Positions 9,020 through 16,519 of a stretch of 32,428 nucleotides of DNA are shown piece after piece. The notes beneath the pieces were generated by a model. The model saw nothing but the letters and a program-made list of their open reading frames with translations, was not told where the DNA came from and did not search any database. Within the stretch, counting starts at the first letter, position 1, and each line of letters begins with the position of its first letter. The DNA comes from QHWT01 sp046734675 (GTDB taxonomy: Bacteria > Acidobacteriota > Vicinamibacteria > Vicinamibacterales > 2-12-FULL-66-21), in NCBI GenBank assembly GCA_046734675.1, contig JBKPRU010000108.1, positions 1 to 32,428 on the forward strand. Direction: 5' to 3'. Position numbers and translations under genes: made by a program.

Positions 9020-10508
9020 GCGCGAGCTCCAGCAGCACGTCCTGCGTCGCCTCGGCGCGCGGAACGATCCGGCGGATCGTCCCGGCGCGCATGACCGCAA
9101 TCCGGTCGCTCATGCCGAGCAGCTCCGGCATCTCGGACGAGATCATCACGATCGCCAGGCCGCGCTCCGCGAGCGATCCCATCAACGCGTGGATCTCCGC
9201 CTTCGATCCCACGTCGACGCCCTGCGTGGGTTCGTCGAGGATCAGCACCGTCGGGTTCGTCGACAGCCAGCGCGCGAGCGCGACCTTCTGTTGATTGCCG
9301 CCCGACAGCGATCCGACGTCGGCGTCCACCGACGCCGCCTTGATGCGGAGGTCGTTGACGTAGCGCGACGCGGACGCGCGCTCCGCGGCGCGATCGATGA
9401 GCCCGGCGCGGGCGACGGCGGGAAGGCTCGCCAGGCTCGCATTCGCGGTGATCGACATGTCGAGGACCACGCCGTGATGACGGCGATCCTCGGGCACGTA
9501 GCCGAGGCCATGGGCAATCGCGTCGGCCGGCGATGCAATCCGGACTGGCGCACCGTTGACGCGAATCTCTCCCGCGTCCGCGGGGCGCAGCCCGAACAGC
9601 ACCTCGGCGAGCTCGGTCCGGCCCGATCCGACGAGGCCGCCAAGGCCGAGAATCTCGCCGCGGCGAATGCTGAACGTGACGTCGTGCACGCCGCTGGCGC
9701 GATGCGACAGTCCGCGCACCTCGAGCGCGACGTCGCCAATCGCGACCTCGCGTTTCGGAAAGACGGTCGACAGGTCGCGTCCGACCATCAGCCGAATCAA
9801 CTGCGGCCGATCGAGCGAGGCGGCCGGCCACGTGCCGATGCTCTCGCCGTCGCGCAGCACGGTCACGCGATCCGCGATCGCAAACACTTCCTCGAGACGA
9901 TGAGAGATGTAGATGACGCCGGCGCCGCGCTCGCGGAGTTTGGCGATGGCGCCGAACAGCTGCTCGACCTCACGGTCGGTCAGCGCCGCGGTCGGCTCGT
10001 CCATGATCACGACGCGCGCGTTGGCCCCCATTGCCCGCGCGATCTCGACGATCTGCTGCTCGGGCATGCTGAGCGTCTCGACCTCGCGATCCGGATCGAT
10101 GGCCGCGCCGGCGCTCGCCAGCAGCTCCTCGGCGCGGCGGCGCCGCGCCGCCCAGTCCACGCGCCGCCACACCCGCGCCGACTCGAAGGTGAGCGCGATG
10201 TTCTCGGCGACGGTCAGGTCGGGGAACAGCGCGGGTTGCTGATAGATTGCCGCGATGCCGAGCGCGCGCGCCGCATGCGGATCCATGTGCGCGACGCGCT
10301 GCCCGGCCACCTCGATGGTCCCGGCGTCGCGCGCGACCGCGCCGGTCATGATCTTGATGAGCGTCGACTTGCCGGCGCCGTTCTCGCCGACCAGCGCGTG
10401 CACCTCGCCGGCCCGCAAATCGAACGACACACCCTTCAGCGCTCGTACGCCTGCGTACGACTTCGTGATGGTGTCCGCCTGCAGGAGCACGGGCGCCGGC
10501 TGCATCAC
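9012..10508 (-). CDS. Sugar ABC transporter ATPase with two nucleotide-binding domains
   Basis: A 498-residue tandem ATPase of the RbsA/MglA/RhaT type. Domain 1 has Walker A GENGAGKST (41-49), a degenerate signature LSMPEQQ (146-152) and Walker B VVIMDEP (166-172). Domain 2 has a degenerate Walker A GLVGSGRTE (291-299), signature LSGGNQQ (401-407) and Walker B VLILDEP (421-427). This asymmetry between halves is usual for CUT2 importers. The start is ATG 10508 or 10505, immediately after the esterase stop (3-nt gap), and the 3' end overlaps the next permease, so it is mid-operon. It energises uptake, probably of L-rhamnose by context. Confidence 0.92.
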   Translation of the reverse strand: MMQPAPVLLQADTITKSYAGVRALKGVSFDLRAGEVHALVGENGAGKSTLIKIMTGAVARDAGTIEVAGQRVAHMDPHAARALGIAAIYQQPALFPDLTVAENIALTFESARVWRRVDWAARRRRAEELLASAGAAIDPDREVETLSMPEQQIVEIARAMGANARVVIMDEPTAALTDREVEQLFGAIAKLRERGAGVIYISHRLEEVFAIADRVTVLRDGESIGTWPAASLDRPQLIRLMVGRDLSTVFPKREVAIGDVALEVRGLSHRASGVHDVTFSIRRGEILGLGGLVGSGRTELAEVLFGLRPADAGEIRVNGAPVRIASPADAIAHGLGYVPEDRRHHGVVLDMSITANASLASLPAVARAGLIDRAAERASASRYVNDLRIKAASVDADVGSLSGGNQQKVALARWLSTNPTVLILDEPTQGVDVGSKAEIHALMGSLAERGLAIVMISSEMPELLGMSDRIAVMRAGTIRRIVPRAEATQDVLLELALA

Positions 10509-10511
10509 CGC

Positions 10512-12092
10512 TCAGCGCTTCTGGAACGTCCGATCGAGAAACAGGTACCGTTCGCGATACCGATCCGCCTCGGCGCGGGTGTTGACGTCGATGTGCATCA
10601 CCTGCGGCGCCGCGTCACCGCTTTTCACCGGCGGCCACTCGGGCAGCCCTGGACCGTTCGGGTCACCCTTCTTGATGAAGTTCGCAAAGTACTCCTGCAT
10701 CGTCTGCGACACTTTGCGGTCCTCGTCGGTCCAGGCATACACCTTGTTGGTCTCGAGGTTCCCCATCGCGTATTCAATCTCCGCCGAGTGCACGGCGCCG
10801 CGCGAGGGGCGCGCGTTCGGCTCCGGCTTCACCATCGCGGGGCGCGGACGCGAGTAGTAATAGCGATAGGTGGGCTTCCCGGTCTTCGCGTGCAGGTCCA
10901 GCCACTTCCACGTGCTATATGCGATGAAGCGATCGCTGGCGAGATCGGTGGCCGCCTGCTCGATCTCGTCGGGCGTCGATCCCGCGTAGACCTTCGATGC
11001 TTCGTCGGCGTTCTCGGGGTAGAGCCGCTTCAATGCCGCCGCGTAATTGTCCGCCGTCGGCTCGGCGCCTCGTCCCAGCACTCCGCCGGCGTTGCTTTCC
11101 GCGGAGTTCCAGCCGGCGAGCAGCGGCACCTGCGCCTGCTGCCCAGCGCTGTAGATCTCCAGCGGCGTTTTCGGGAAGAGATATCCGTCGACGGTGGCGC
11201 CCAGCCGCGGCGCATCCTGCCGCGCCGTGACCTCGAGCACCTGCTCCGCGGACATCGTGCGCAACGCGAGCATCGACGCCGCGCCGGCGGCACTAGCGAA
11301 CTTCACGCCGTTCTGCTCCGCGTCTGACAACGGCGCGGGACCAAGGGTCGGGCTGATGAGCGCGCCGCTCTCGCCAATCGCGCCGGCAATCAGGCCCTTC
11401 GACAACGGCGACGCCATCTGCGCGCTGACCGACGCGGAGCCCGCGGACTCGCCGGCAATCGTCACGCGAGCGGGATCGCCGCCAAACCCCGCGATGTTGT
11501 CGTGCACCCACTTGAGCGCGGCGGCCTGATCGAGCAGCCCGTAGTTCCCGGATGCGTGGTGCGGTGATTCCTTCGTCAGTTCCGGGTGCGCGAGGAATCC
11601 GAACACGTTCAGCCGGTAATTGACCGTAAGCGCGACGATGCCTTTCTTCGCCATCGACTCGCCGTCATAGCGTGGCTCGGAACCGTCGCCGGCGATGAAG
11701 CCGCCGCCGAAGAAGTAGACGAGCACCGGGAGCCGCTCGGTCGCGGACTTCGCCGGCGTCCACACGTTGAGATACAGGCAGTCTTCACTCATGCCGTTCG
11801 AGCGGAACACCATGTCGCTGAACACGGGACGCTGCATGCAGCGCGCCCCGAACTGGGTCGCCTTGCGGACGCCGGTCCAGTTCTTCACCGGCTGCGGTGC
11901 CTTCCATCGCAGCTCGCCGCTCGGCGGCGCCGCGAACGGGATGCCTTTGTAACTCTGGACGCCGCTGGTTTCCGTCGTCCCTTCGACCATGCCATTCGCC
12001 GTCTTCACGCGCGGCGCCGTCGCCTGCTGGTGGGCGGCGAGCACCGTCGAACTCACCGCCAGTGCCGCCACGAACCCTCGCATCGTGCTCAT
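10512..12092 (-). CDS. Secreted type-B carboxylesterase
   Basis: About 526 residues. The N-terminus MSTMRGFVAALAVSSTVLAAHQQ is a signal peptide. The alpha/beta-hydrolase carries the oxyanion motif YFFGGGF, the nucleophile elbow GESAGS (Ser217), a candidate acid in GWNSAESNAGG and the His in GAVHSAEIEYAMGN, as in the CarE/acetylcholinesterase family. NYRLNVFGFL and EDCLYLNVWTP are further family markers. I chose ATG 12092 because AGGAGG lies 9 nt upstream. First gene of the sugar importer operon, so it may remove acyl groups from a rhamnose-containing glycan or glycoside in the periplasm before uptake; that role is inferred from position. Confidence 0.9.
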   Translation of the reverse strand: MSTMRGFVAALAVSSTVLAAHQQATAPRVKTANGMVEGTTETSGVQSYKGIPFAAPPSGELRWKAPQPVKNWTGVRKATQFGARCMQRPVFSDMVFRSNGMSEDCLYLNVWTPAKSATERLPVLVYFFGGGFIAGDGSEPRYDGESMAKKGIVALTVNYRLNVFGFLAHPELTKESPHHASGNYGLLDQAAALKWVHDNIAGFGGDPARVTIAGESAGSASVSAQMASPLSKGLIAGAIGESGALISPTLGPAPLSDAEQNGVKFASAAGAASMLALRTMSAEQVLEVTARQDAPRLGATVDGYLFPKTPLEIYSAGQQAQVPLLAGWNSAESNAGGVLGRGAEPTADNYAAALKRLYPENADEASKVYAGSTPDEIEQAATDLASDRFIAYSTWKWLDLHAKTGKPTYRYYYSRPRPAMVKPEPNARPSRGAVHSAEIEYAMGNLETNKVYAWTDEDRKVSQTMQEYFANFIKKGDPNGPGLPEWPPVKSGDAAPQVMHIDVNTRAEADRYRERYLFLDRTFQKR

Positions 12093-12109
12093 CGGGGCCA
12101 TCCTCCTCA

Positions 12110-12137
12110 TTTCCGAACGAAACGCGACCGTATCATA
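12110..12137 (-). promoter_or_regulatory. Candidate -10 and operator-like dyad upstream of the esterase/ABC operon
   Basis: On the minus strand TATGAT (12137-12132) matches the sigma70 -10 at five of six positions; no good -35 was found. Just downstream is TTTCGTTCGGAAA (12122-12110), an imperfect dyad at about +3 to +15, where a repressor would block transcription. Its TTTCG half-site resembles the dyads near rhaB. Confidence 0.3.
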
Positions 12138-12180
12138 GCGTCGCCGCGGGGATGCACCGGTCCAGCCGCCACACCCCGAC

Positions 12181-12204
12181 GCCGGCTCTAAAGACCCGGC
12201 CTAC
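12181..12204 (-). repeat. Single REP palindrome (CTAC end)
   Basis: An imperfect hairpin, GCCGGCTCT/AGACCCGGC, followed by CTAC at 12201, so the GTAG head reads on the minus strand. One stem mismatch. It belongs to the same family as the elements at 4581 and 5907. Confidence 0.7.
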
Positions 12205-12243
12205 GTGGGACTCGCCTCCCGAGTGAACGTATCGATGACAGGT

Positions 12244-12313
12244 GTAGGGCGGGTCTTCAGACCCGCCGGGATAAAAGCATGCCGTGGGTGCCAGGTCTGA
12301 AGACCCGGCCTGC
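12244..12313. repeat. REPIN upstream of the sulfur-assimilation leader
   Basis: GTAG (12244) heads GGCGGGTCT/AGACCCGCC (12248-12267). A second hairpin, GCCAGGTCT/AGACCCGGC (12290-12309), ends in CTGC, a decayed CTAC. The rest of 12205-12376 shows no gene. I found no convincing sigma70 promoter there, only a small dyad ATGCG-N5-CGCAT at 12364-12378. Confidence 0.75.
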
Positions 12314-12406
12314 GTGGGATTGGATGAGTGATGAAGGTCTCACCCGCTTTTGTCATGCTATGTATGCGTCGTGCGCATGGGGGACCGTGATAAGGTGCAT
12401 GGCTTG

Positions 12407-12496
12407 ATGCTGTCTGTTCTCCACCCGTGTTGTTGTTGCGGCGTCGCGTCGACCCGGTGTCGATGCGTCTGTATGGCGCCGGCGACGGGCGGGTAG
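12407..12496 (+). CDS. Cysteine-rich leader peptide of the sulfate-assimilation operon
   Basis: A 29-codon ORF ending in TAG, 109 nt before the first sulfur gene. Its product contains HPCCCCGV (Cys codons TGT TGT TGT TGC, 12428-12439) and TRCRCVCM (Cys codons at 12458, 12464 and 12470), so seven of 29 residues are cysteine. Such runs are a hallmark of leader peptides that sense charged tRNA, here Cys-tRNA, ahead of cysteine-biosynthesis genes; polycysteine leaders are known from actinobacteria. The start is uncertain. ATG 12407 has only AAGG 11 nt upstream; in-frame GTG 12395 (GGGGGA 10 nt upstream) and ATG 12377 (39 codons) are alternatives, and all keep the Cys runs. The peptide itself probably has no other function. 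Confidence 0.8.
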   Translation: MLSVLHPCCCCGVASTRCRCVCMAPATGG

Positions 12497-12606
12497 AGAG
12501 ACAGGATTACCAGCAGCCTTCCGGTTCTTCTCCCCCGTCAGCGCGCGGCTCCCCAGTTCCATCGACGCGTAACGCGCGCCTGGCGCGCCCACGGAGAAGC
12601 AACCGG
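12484..12606 (+). promoter_or_regulatory. Translational attenuator: competing helices controlling the tauE-cysDNH start
   Basis: Sequestor: CCGGTTCTTCTCC (12521-12533) can pair with GGAGAAGCAACCGG (12593-12606), 13 bp with one bulged C. This buries the SD (GGAG) and the first G of the GTG start. Antisequestor: the last leader codons and stop region (12484-12500) can pair with 12525-12539. Six pairs (GACGGG/CCCGTC) are followed by a bulged C, then three pairs, a small internal loop and five pairs. The two share 12525-12533, so only one can form. A further 9-bp hairpin (12445-12453/12459-12467) lies between the two Cys clusters. Inferred logic: a ribosome finishing the leader covers 12484-12493 and leaves the SD hidden; a ribosome stalled at Cys codons lets the antisequestor form and exposes the SD. 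Confidence 0.7.
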
Positions 12607-13481
12607 TGTTCAGTTCGTACATCCCCGAACTCGCGCTCATCACGTTCACCGCCGCCATCGTCAACGGCGCGCTGGGGTACGGCTTCTCGTCCATCACGGT
12701 TCCGCTGGCGCTGCTGTTCCTCTCGAATCGCGTCCTCAACCCGGCACTGGTCATCATCGAGGTGTTCCTCAATGCCTACGTGCTGTGGGTGAACCGCGAT
12801 GCGCTCGGCGCGGTGCGGAAGCGGGTCTGGCCGATCGTCATCGGACTCGTGCCCGGCGTGATCGTTGGCACCCTGATCGTTGCGCAGGTGCGGCCGGACT
12901 GGCTGAAGCTGGTGACCTACGTCCTGCTGCTGCCGTTGATCCTGCTGCAGGCGGCGGGCCTCCGGCGTCCGATCCGCGCGGAGCGCTCGTTCGGCTACCC
13001 GTTCGGTGCGGGGGTCGGCGTGCTCTATTCGGTTACGACGATCTCCGGGCCGCCACTCGCCGTGTTCCTGAACAACCAGGGACTCGCGAAGCGCGAATTC
13101 CGCGCGGCGTTGGGTTTCGTCCGTCTCGCGGAGTCGACGTTCACGGCCATGGCCTACACCTACGCCGGGCTGTTCACGCGCGAGAGCCTTGCGCTGACGC
13201 CGGCGATCGTGCCGAGCCTGCTCATCGGCGTCCCGCTCGGCGCCTGGTTGATCCGCCGCATCAACGCGGAGACGTTCCGCCGCATCTGTATGAGCTTCGA
13301 CGCGTGGGTCGTCGGCTTCGGCCTGTCGCGCGTCGTGCAGTCGCTCGGCCTCGTCGCCGGTCCCGCCGTCTACTCGATCATGGCGGTGGTCGTCGCGATC
13401 GATGCGGTCCTTCTGTATCGGTTCTTTGCGCTGGGGCACACGTCGACAATGACGAGTGTTCCGGATTCCCTGCCCTCGTGA
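12606..13481 (+). CDS. TauE/SafE-family membrane transporter (sulfite/sulfate-type)
   Basis: A 291-residue, highly hydrophobic protein with about eight TM helices and the TauE/SafE features AAIVNGALGYGFSSITVPLAL near the N-terminus and TTISGPPLAVFLNNQGLAKREFRAAL at the start of the second half. The family moves sulfite, sulfoacetate or related anions across the inner membrane. Heading a cysDNH operon, it most likely handles sulfate or sulfite, but the direction cannot be read from sequence. The start is GTG 12606, with GGAG 9 nt upstream; both lie inside the predicted sequestor helix. CysD follows after 12 nt. Confidence 0.85.
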   Translation: MFSSYIPELALITFTAAIVNGALGYGFSSITVPLALLFLSNRVLNPALVIIEVFLNAYVLWVNRDALGAVRKRVWPIVIGLVPGVIVGTLIVAQVRPDWLKLVTYVLLLPLILLQAAGLRRPIRAERSFGYPFGAGVGVLYSVTTISGPPLAVFLNNQGLAKREFRAALGFVRLAESTFTAMAYTYAGLFTRESLALTPAIVPSLLIGVPLGAWLIRRINAETFRRICMSFDAWVVGFGLSRVVQSLGLVAGPAVYSIMAVVVAIDAVLLYRFFALGHTSTMTSVPDSLPS

Positions 13482-13493
13482 GGTGGCATCGGC

Positions 13494-14444
13494 ATGCACG
13501 GCACCCTTGAACCCCGGATCGACGAATGCGTCGCGGAGCCGGCGGTGAATCTGGACCATCTGCGCGCGCTCGAAGCGGAAAGCATTCACATCATCCGCGA
13601 GGTGGTCGCGGAGTTCGCGCGGCCGGTCATGCTGTATTCGATCGGCAAGGATTCGTCGGTGCTGCTGCGCCTCGCCCAGAAGGCGTTCTATCCCGGGCCG
13701 ATTCCGTTCCCGCTGCTGCACATCGACACCACCTACAAGTTCCGCGAGATGATCGAGTTCCGCGATCGCTACACCGCCGAAGTCGGCGCGCGCCTGATCG
13801 TGCACACCAACGAGGACGCGATCGACGAAGGGACGCAGCCGTTTGCGGTGGGCACGCAGCGCTGCTGCGGGCTGTTGAAGACGAAGGCGCTCCTCGACGC
13901 GCTGCAGCAAGGTGAGTTCGATGCCGCGTTCGGCGGCGCCCGCCGCGACGAGGAGCGCTCGCGCGCGAAGGAGCGGATCTTCTCGCTGCGCGACGCGCGC
14001 GGCCAATGGGACCCGAAGCGCCAGCGTCCGGAGCTGTGGCACCTGCTCAACAGCCGCATCCGCCCCGGCGAGAGCATCCGCGTGTTCCCGCTGTCGAACT
14101 GGACCGAGATCGACGTGTGGCACTACATCCACGCCGAACGGATCCCGGTGGTGCCGCTCTACTTCGCCCGCGAACGCGACGTGATCGTCCGCGGCAATTC
14201 GCTGATCGTGCCGGAGCAGCCGTTCGTGCCGCTGCTATCGGGTGAACGGCTCGAGCGCGTGAAGTGCCGGATGCGATCGCTTGGCTGCTCTCCCTGCACG
14301 GGCGCGGTCCGCTCTGATGCGGACACGGTCCCGAAGATCATCAAGGAGCTCGTCGCCGTCAGGCAGTCGGAGCGACAGCTCCGCGTCATCGATCACGACC
14401 AGGACGGCTCGATGGAGCTGAAGAAGCGCGAGGGGTATTTCTGA
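13494..14444 (+). CDS. cysD: Sulfate adenylyltransferase small subunit
   Basis: A 316-residue ATP-pyrophosphatase-fold protein forming APS from sulfate and ATP together with the CysN GTPase. The PP-loop SIGKDSS is at 49-55, followed by the family stretches PFPLLHIDTTYKFREMI, FGGARRDEERSRAKERIFS and WTEIDVWHYI, and the characteristic C-terminus MELKKREGYF. Length is close to the usual 300. AGGTGG precedes the ATG by 7 nt. The stop overlaps the cysN start as TGATG, so the two subunits are translationally coupled. Confidence 0.96.
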   Translation: MHGTLEPRIDECVAEPAVNLDHLRALEAESIHIIREVVAEFARPVMLYSIGKDSSVLLRLAQKAFYPGPIPFPLLHIDTTYKFREMIEFRDRYTAEVGARLIVHTNEDAIDEGTQPFAVGTQRCCGLLKTKALLDALQQGEFDAAFGGARRDEERSRAKERIFSLRDARGQWDPKRQRPELWHLLNSRIRPGESIRVFPLSNWTEIDVWHYIHAERIPVVPLYFARERDVIVRGNSLIVPEQPFVPLLSGERLERVKCRMRSLGCSPCTGAVRSDADTVPKIIKELVAVRQSERQLRVIDHDQDGSMELKKREGYF

Positions 14445-15745
14445 TGTCGGGCCTCCTGCGCATCTGCACCGCCGGGAACGTCGACGACGGGAAGAGCACG
14501 CTCATCGGCCGGCTGCTCTACGACTCACGCGGCGTCTACGAGGACCAGGTCCGCTCCGTGCAGGCGGCGTCGCGCAACCGCGGCGCCGGCCCGATCGACT
14601 TCTCCCTGTTCACCGACGGCCTGCGCGCCGAGCGGGAACAAGGGATCACCATCGACGTCGCGTATCGCTACTTCGCGACCGCGCGCAGGAAGTTCATCCT
14701 CGCGGACACGCCGGGCCACGAGCAGTACACGCGCAACATGGCGACCGGCGCGTCGACGTCGGACGTCGCGATCCTGCTGGTCGATGCGCGCCACGGCATT
14801 CGCGAACAGACCCGTCGTCACGCGCGCATCGCGCGTCTGCTCGGCATCTCCAGCTTCGTGCTCGCCGTCAACAAGATGGACCTCGTCGACTTCGATCGCG
14901 ACGTGTTCGAGCAGTGCCGCGACGAATTCACCAGGCTCGTCGACGGCGCGGCGGTACACGCGATCCCGATCAGCGCGCTCGACGGCGACAACGTGATTGC
15001 CGCCAGCGAGCGCACGCCGTGGTTCGAAGGAGCGAGCCTGCTGCCCTACCTCGAGACCGTGGACGTGCACGGCCGGACCGAGCGTTCGGCATTCCGGCTG
15101 CCCGTACAGCTCGTGCTGCGACCGACCCACGACTTCCGTGGCTATGCGGGACGGATTGCCTCCGGCTCGATTCGCCCCGGCGATCGGATCACCGCGTGGC
15201 CGTCCGGCCGCTCGACCCGCGTGGCGCGCATCGTCACGTGGGACGGGGATCTCGATCGTGCCTCGGCGGGGATGTCGGTGACCCTCGTGCTCGAGGACGA
15301 AATCGACGTCAGCCGCGGCGACGTGCTCGCGACCGACGTGATTGAAGTCGGCCGCCGCTTCGCCGCCAGCGTCGTCTGGATGGACGAACGTCCGTTGAAC
15401 CCGGGCCGTCCGTACCTGTTGAAGCACACCACGCGCGTGGTCGCCGCGGAGCTGGATCAGCCGCTCGCCTTGAACGCCATCGGCACCCTGGCGGTGACGA
15501 CGGCGTCGCCGCTCGTGTTCGATTCGTATGCCGACAATCGCACGACCGGGAGTTTCGTGCTGATCGATCCCGCCACCAACTTCACGGCCGGGGCGGGCAT
15601 GATCGCCGAGGCGCTCCCCGACGAAGCGCCGTCGCTCCACTACCTCTCTCGATCGGAGCGCATCGCCCGCGCCGCGCGCGCTGCCGCATCGGACGCCGAG
15701 GCCGTCGAAGCGGTCCGCCGCCTCGTCGAGGAGATCCTGCTATGA
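14444..15745 (+). CDS. cysN: Sulfate adenylyltransferase large subunit (GTPase)
   Basis: A 433-residue EF-Tu-like GTPase that drives APS synthesis by CysD. G1 GNVDDGKST is at 11-19, REQGITIDVAYRYF is the switch I region, DTPGHEQYTRN begins at 88 (G3) and NKMD at 143-146 (G4). The beta-barrel domains follow (MDERPLNPGRPYLLKH). It lacks the C-terminal APS-kinase (CysC) domain seen in CysNC fusions and is a little shorter than the E. coli protein of about 475 residues. The stop overlaps the cysH start (ATGA). Confidence 0.96.
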   Translation: MSGLLRICTAGNVDDGKSTLIGRLLYDSRGVYEDQVRSVQAASRNRGAGPIDFSLFTDGLRAEREQGITIDVAYRYFATARRKFILADTPGHEQYTRNMATGASTSDVAILLVDARHGIREQTRRHARIARLLGISSFVLAVNKMDLVDFDRDVFEQCRDEFTRLVDGAAVHAIPISALDGDNVIAASERTPWFEGASLLPYLETVDVHGRTERSAFRLPVQLVLRPTHDFRGYAGRIASGSIRPGDRITAWPSGRSTRVARIVTWDGDLDRASAGMSVTLVLEDEIDVSRGDVLATDVIEVGRRFAASVVWMDERPLNPGRPYLLKHTTRVVAAELDQPLALNAIGTLAVTTASPLVFDSYADNRTTGSFVLIDPATNFTAGAGMIAEALPDEAPSLHYLSRSERIARAARAAASDAEAVEAVRRLVEEILL

Positions 15746-16377
15746 GCGATGCGCGCGCGGTGATCGAGGAGCAGCTCGCGTCGGCGGCCGCGCCGTGCGT
15801 CACCTCGAGCTTCCAGGCGGAGTGCGTCGTGCTGGTCCACATGGTGCGCGAGCTGCGGCCGGATATTCCGGTCCTGTTCCTCGACACCGTGCACCATTTC
15901 GCCGAGACGTATCGCTACACCGAGAGCCTCGCGCGCGCGTGGGGCCTCAATCTCGTCACGCTGCGTGCCGACGCGCCGTCGCCGGGGCTGTGGCAGCAGA
16001 GCACGCACGACTGCTGCGCGCGTCACAAGGTCGGTCCGCTGTTCTCCGCGCTCGCGGGCTACGACGTGTGGTTCACCGCGCTCAGACGCGAGCAGTCGCC
16101 GACGCGCGCGAACCTTGGGGAAGTCGAGCCCTTCACGCTCGCCGACGGCACGCTGCTCCGCAAGGTGAGCCCGCTTGCGTCGTGGACCGCCAGGGACGTG
16201 TGGGCCTACGCAAAGGCGCACGCGATTCCGCTGCTGCCGCTCTACGACGAGGGCTACACGAGCATCGGCTGCGAACCCTGCACGACGCGGCCACTCGATC
16301 CGAACGACCTCCGCTCCGGCCGATGGGGCGGCCAGAAGCGCGAGTGCGGGATCCACATTCAACCTTCGCTGAAATAG
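15742..16377 (+). CDS. cysH: Assimilatory APS reductase, [4Fe-4S] type
   Basis: A 211-residue PAPS/APS reductase-family enzyme forming sulfite, AMP and oxidised thioredoxin. It has the paired-Cys motifs HDCCARHKV (Cys91, Cys92) and GCEPCTT (Cys177, Cys180) that bind a [4Fe-4S] cluster in APS-specific enzymes, plus the catalytic Cys202 in KRECGIH. RREQSPTRANL is the substrate-binding region. The cluster motif and absence of cysC in this operon both argue for APS (EC 1.8.4.10) over PAPS as substrate. The N-terminus is short compared with proteins of about 240 residues. Sulfite reductase is not in the window. Confidence 0.94.
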   Translation: MSDARAVIEEQLASAAAPCVTSSFQAECVVLVHMVRELRPDIPVLFLDTVHHFAETYRYTESLARAWGLNLVTLRADAPSPGLWQQSTHDCCARHKVGPLFSALAGYDVWFTALRREQSPTRANLGEVEPFTLADGTLLRKVSPLASWTARDVWAYAKAHAIPLLPLYDEGYTSIGCEPCTTRPLDPNDLRSGRWGGQKRECGIHIQPSLK

Positions 16378-16409
16378 ACTGCAGGTCCGTGCCGACCGAA
16401 CGGACAGCT

Positions 16410-16468
16410 GGAGGGCGCCTCTTTAGCTAGAGGCGCCGTTGTGGAGCGCACCTAAAGGTGCGCCCTGC
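16410..16468. repeat. REP pair between cysH and the exporter genes
   Basis: GGAG (16410) heads GGCGCCTCT/AGAGGCGCC (16414-16437, 6-nt loop). A second GGAG-headed hairpin, GCGCACCT/AGGTGCGC (16446-16463), ends in CCTGC. The stems differ from the GGGTCT class, but the head plus palindrome design is the same. No T-tract follows, so intrinsic termination is doubtful. The rest of the gap to 16520 shows nothing else. Confidence 0.65.
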
Positions 16469-16519
16469 CGCATTGCCAGCCTACATCTGGCGTCGGGCTT
16501 GCAAACGGCTAAGGTTCGA

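Noticed and set aside
8625..11327. A 900-codon plus-strand frame
   Set aside because: It lies antisense to the ABC importer and esterase genes, with no recognisable domains. Long antisense frames are expected at this GC content.
12364..12390. An eight-codon ORF (MRRAHGGP) before the Cys-rich leader
   Set aside because: It has no Shine-Dalgarno sequence and no cysteine, and it overlaps a small dyad. It is too short to support.
12330..12605. SAM or other sulfur riboswitch upstream of the cys operon
   Set aside because: I saw no known SAM aptamer core. The Cys-rich ORF and competing helices explain the region better. A covariance-model search would settle it.
16410..16468. REP hairpin as an intrinsic terminator for the cys operon
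   Set aside because: No T-tract follows either hairpin, and the head-plus-palindrome design matches the REP elements elsewhere.
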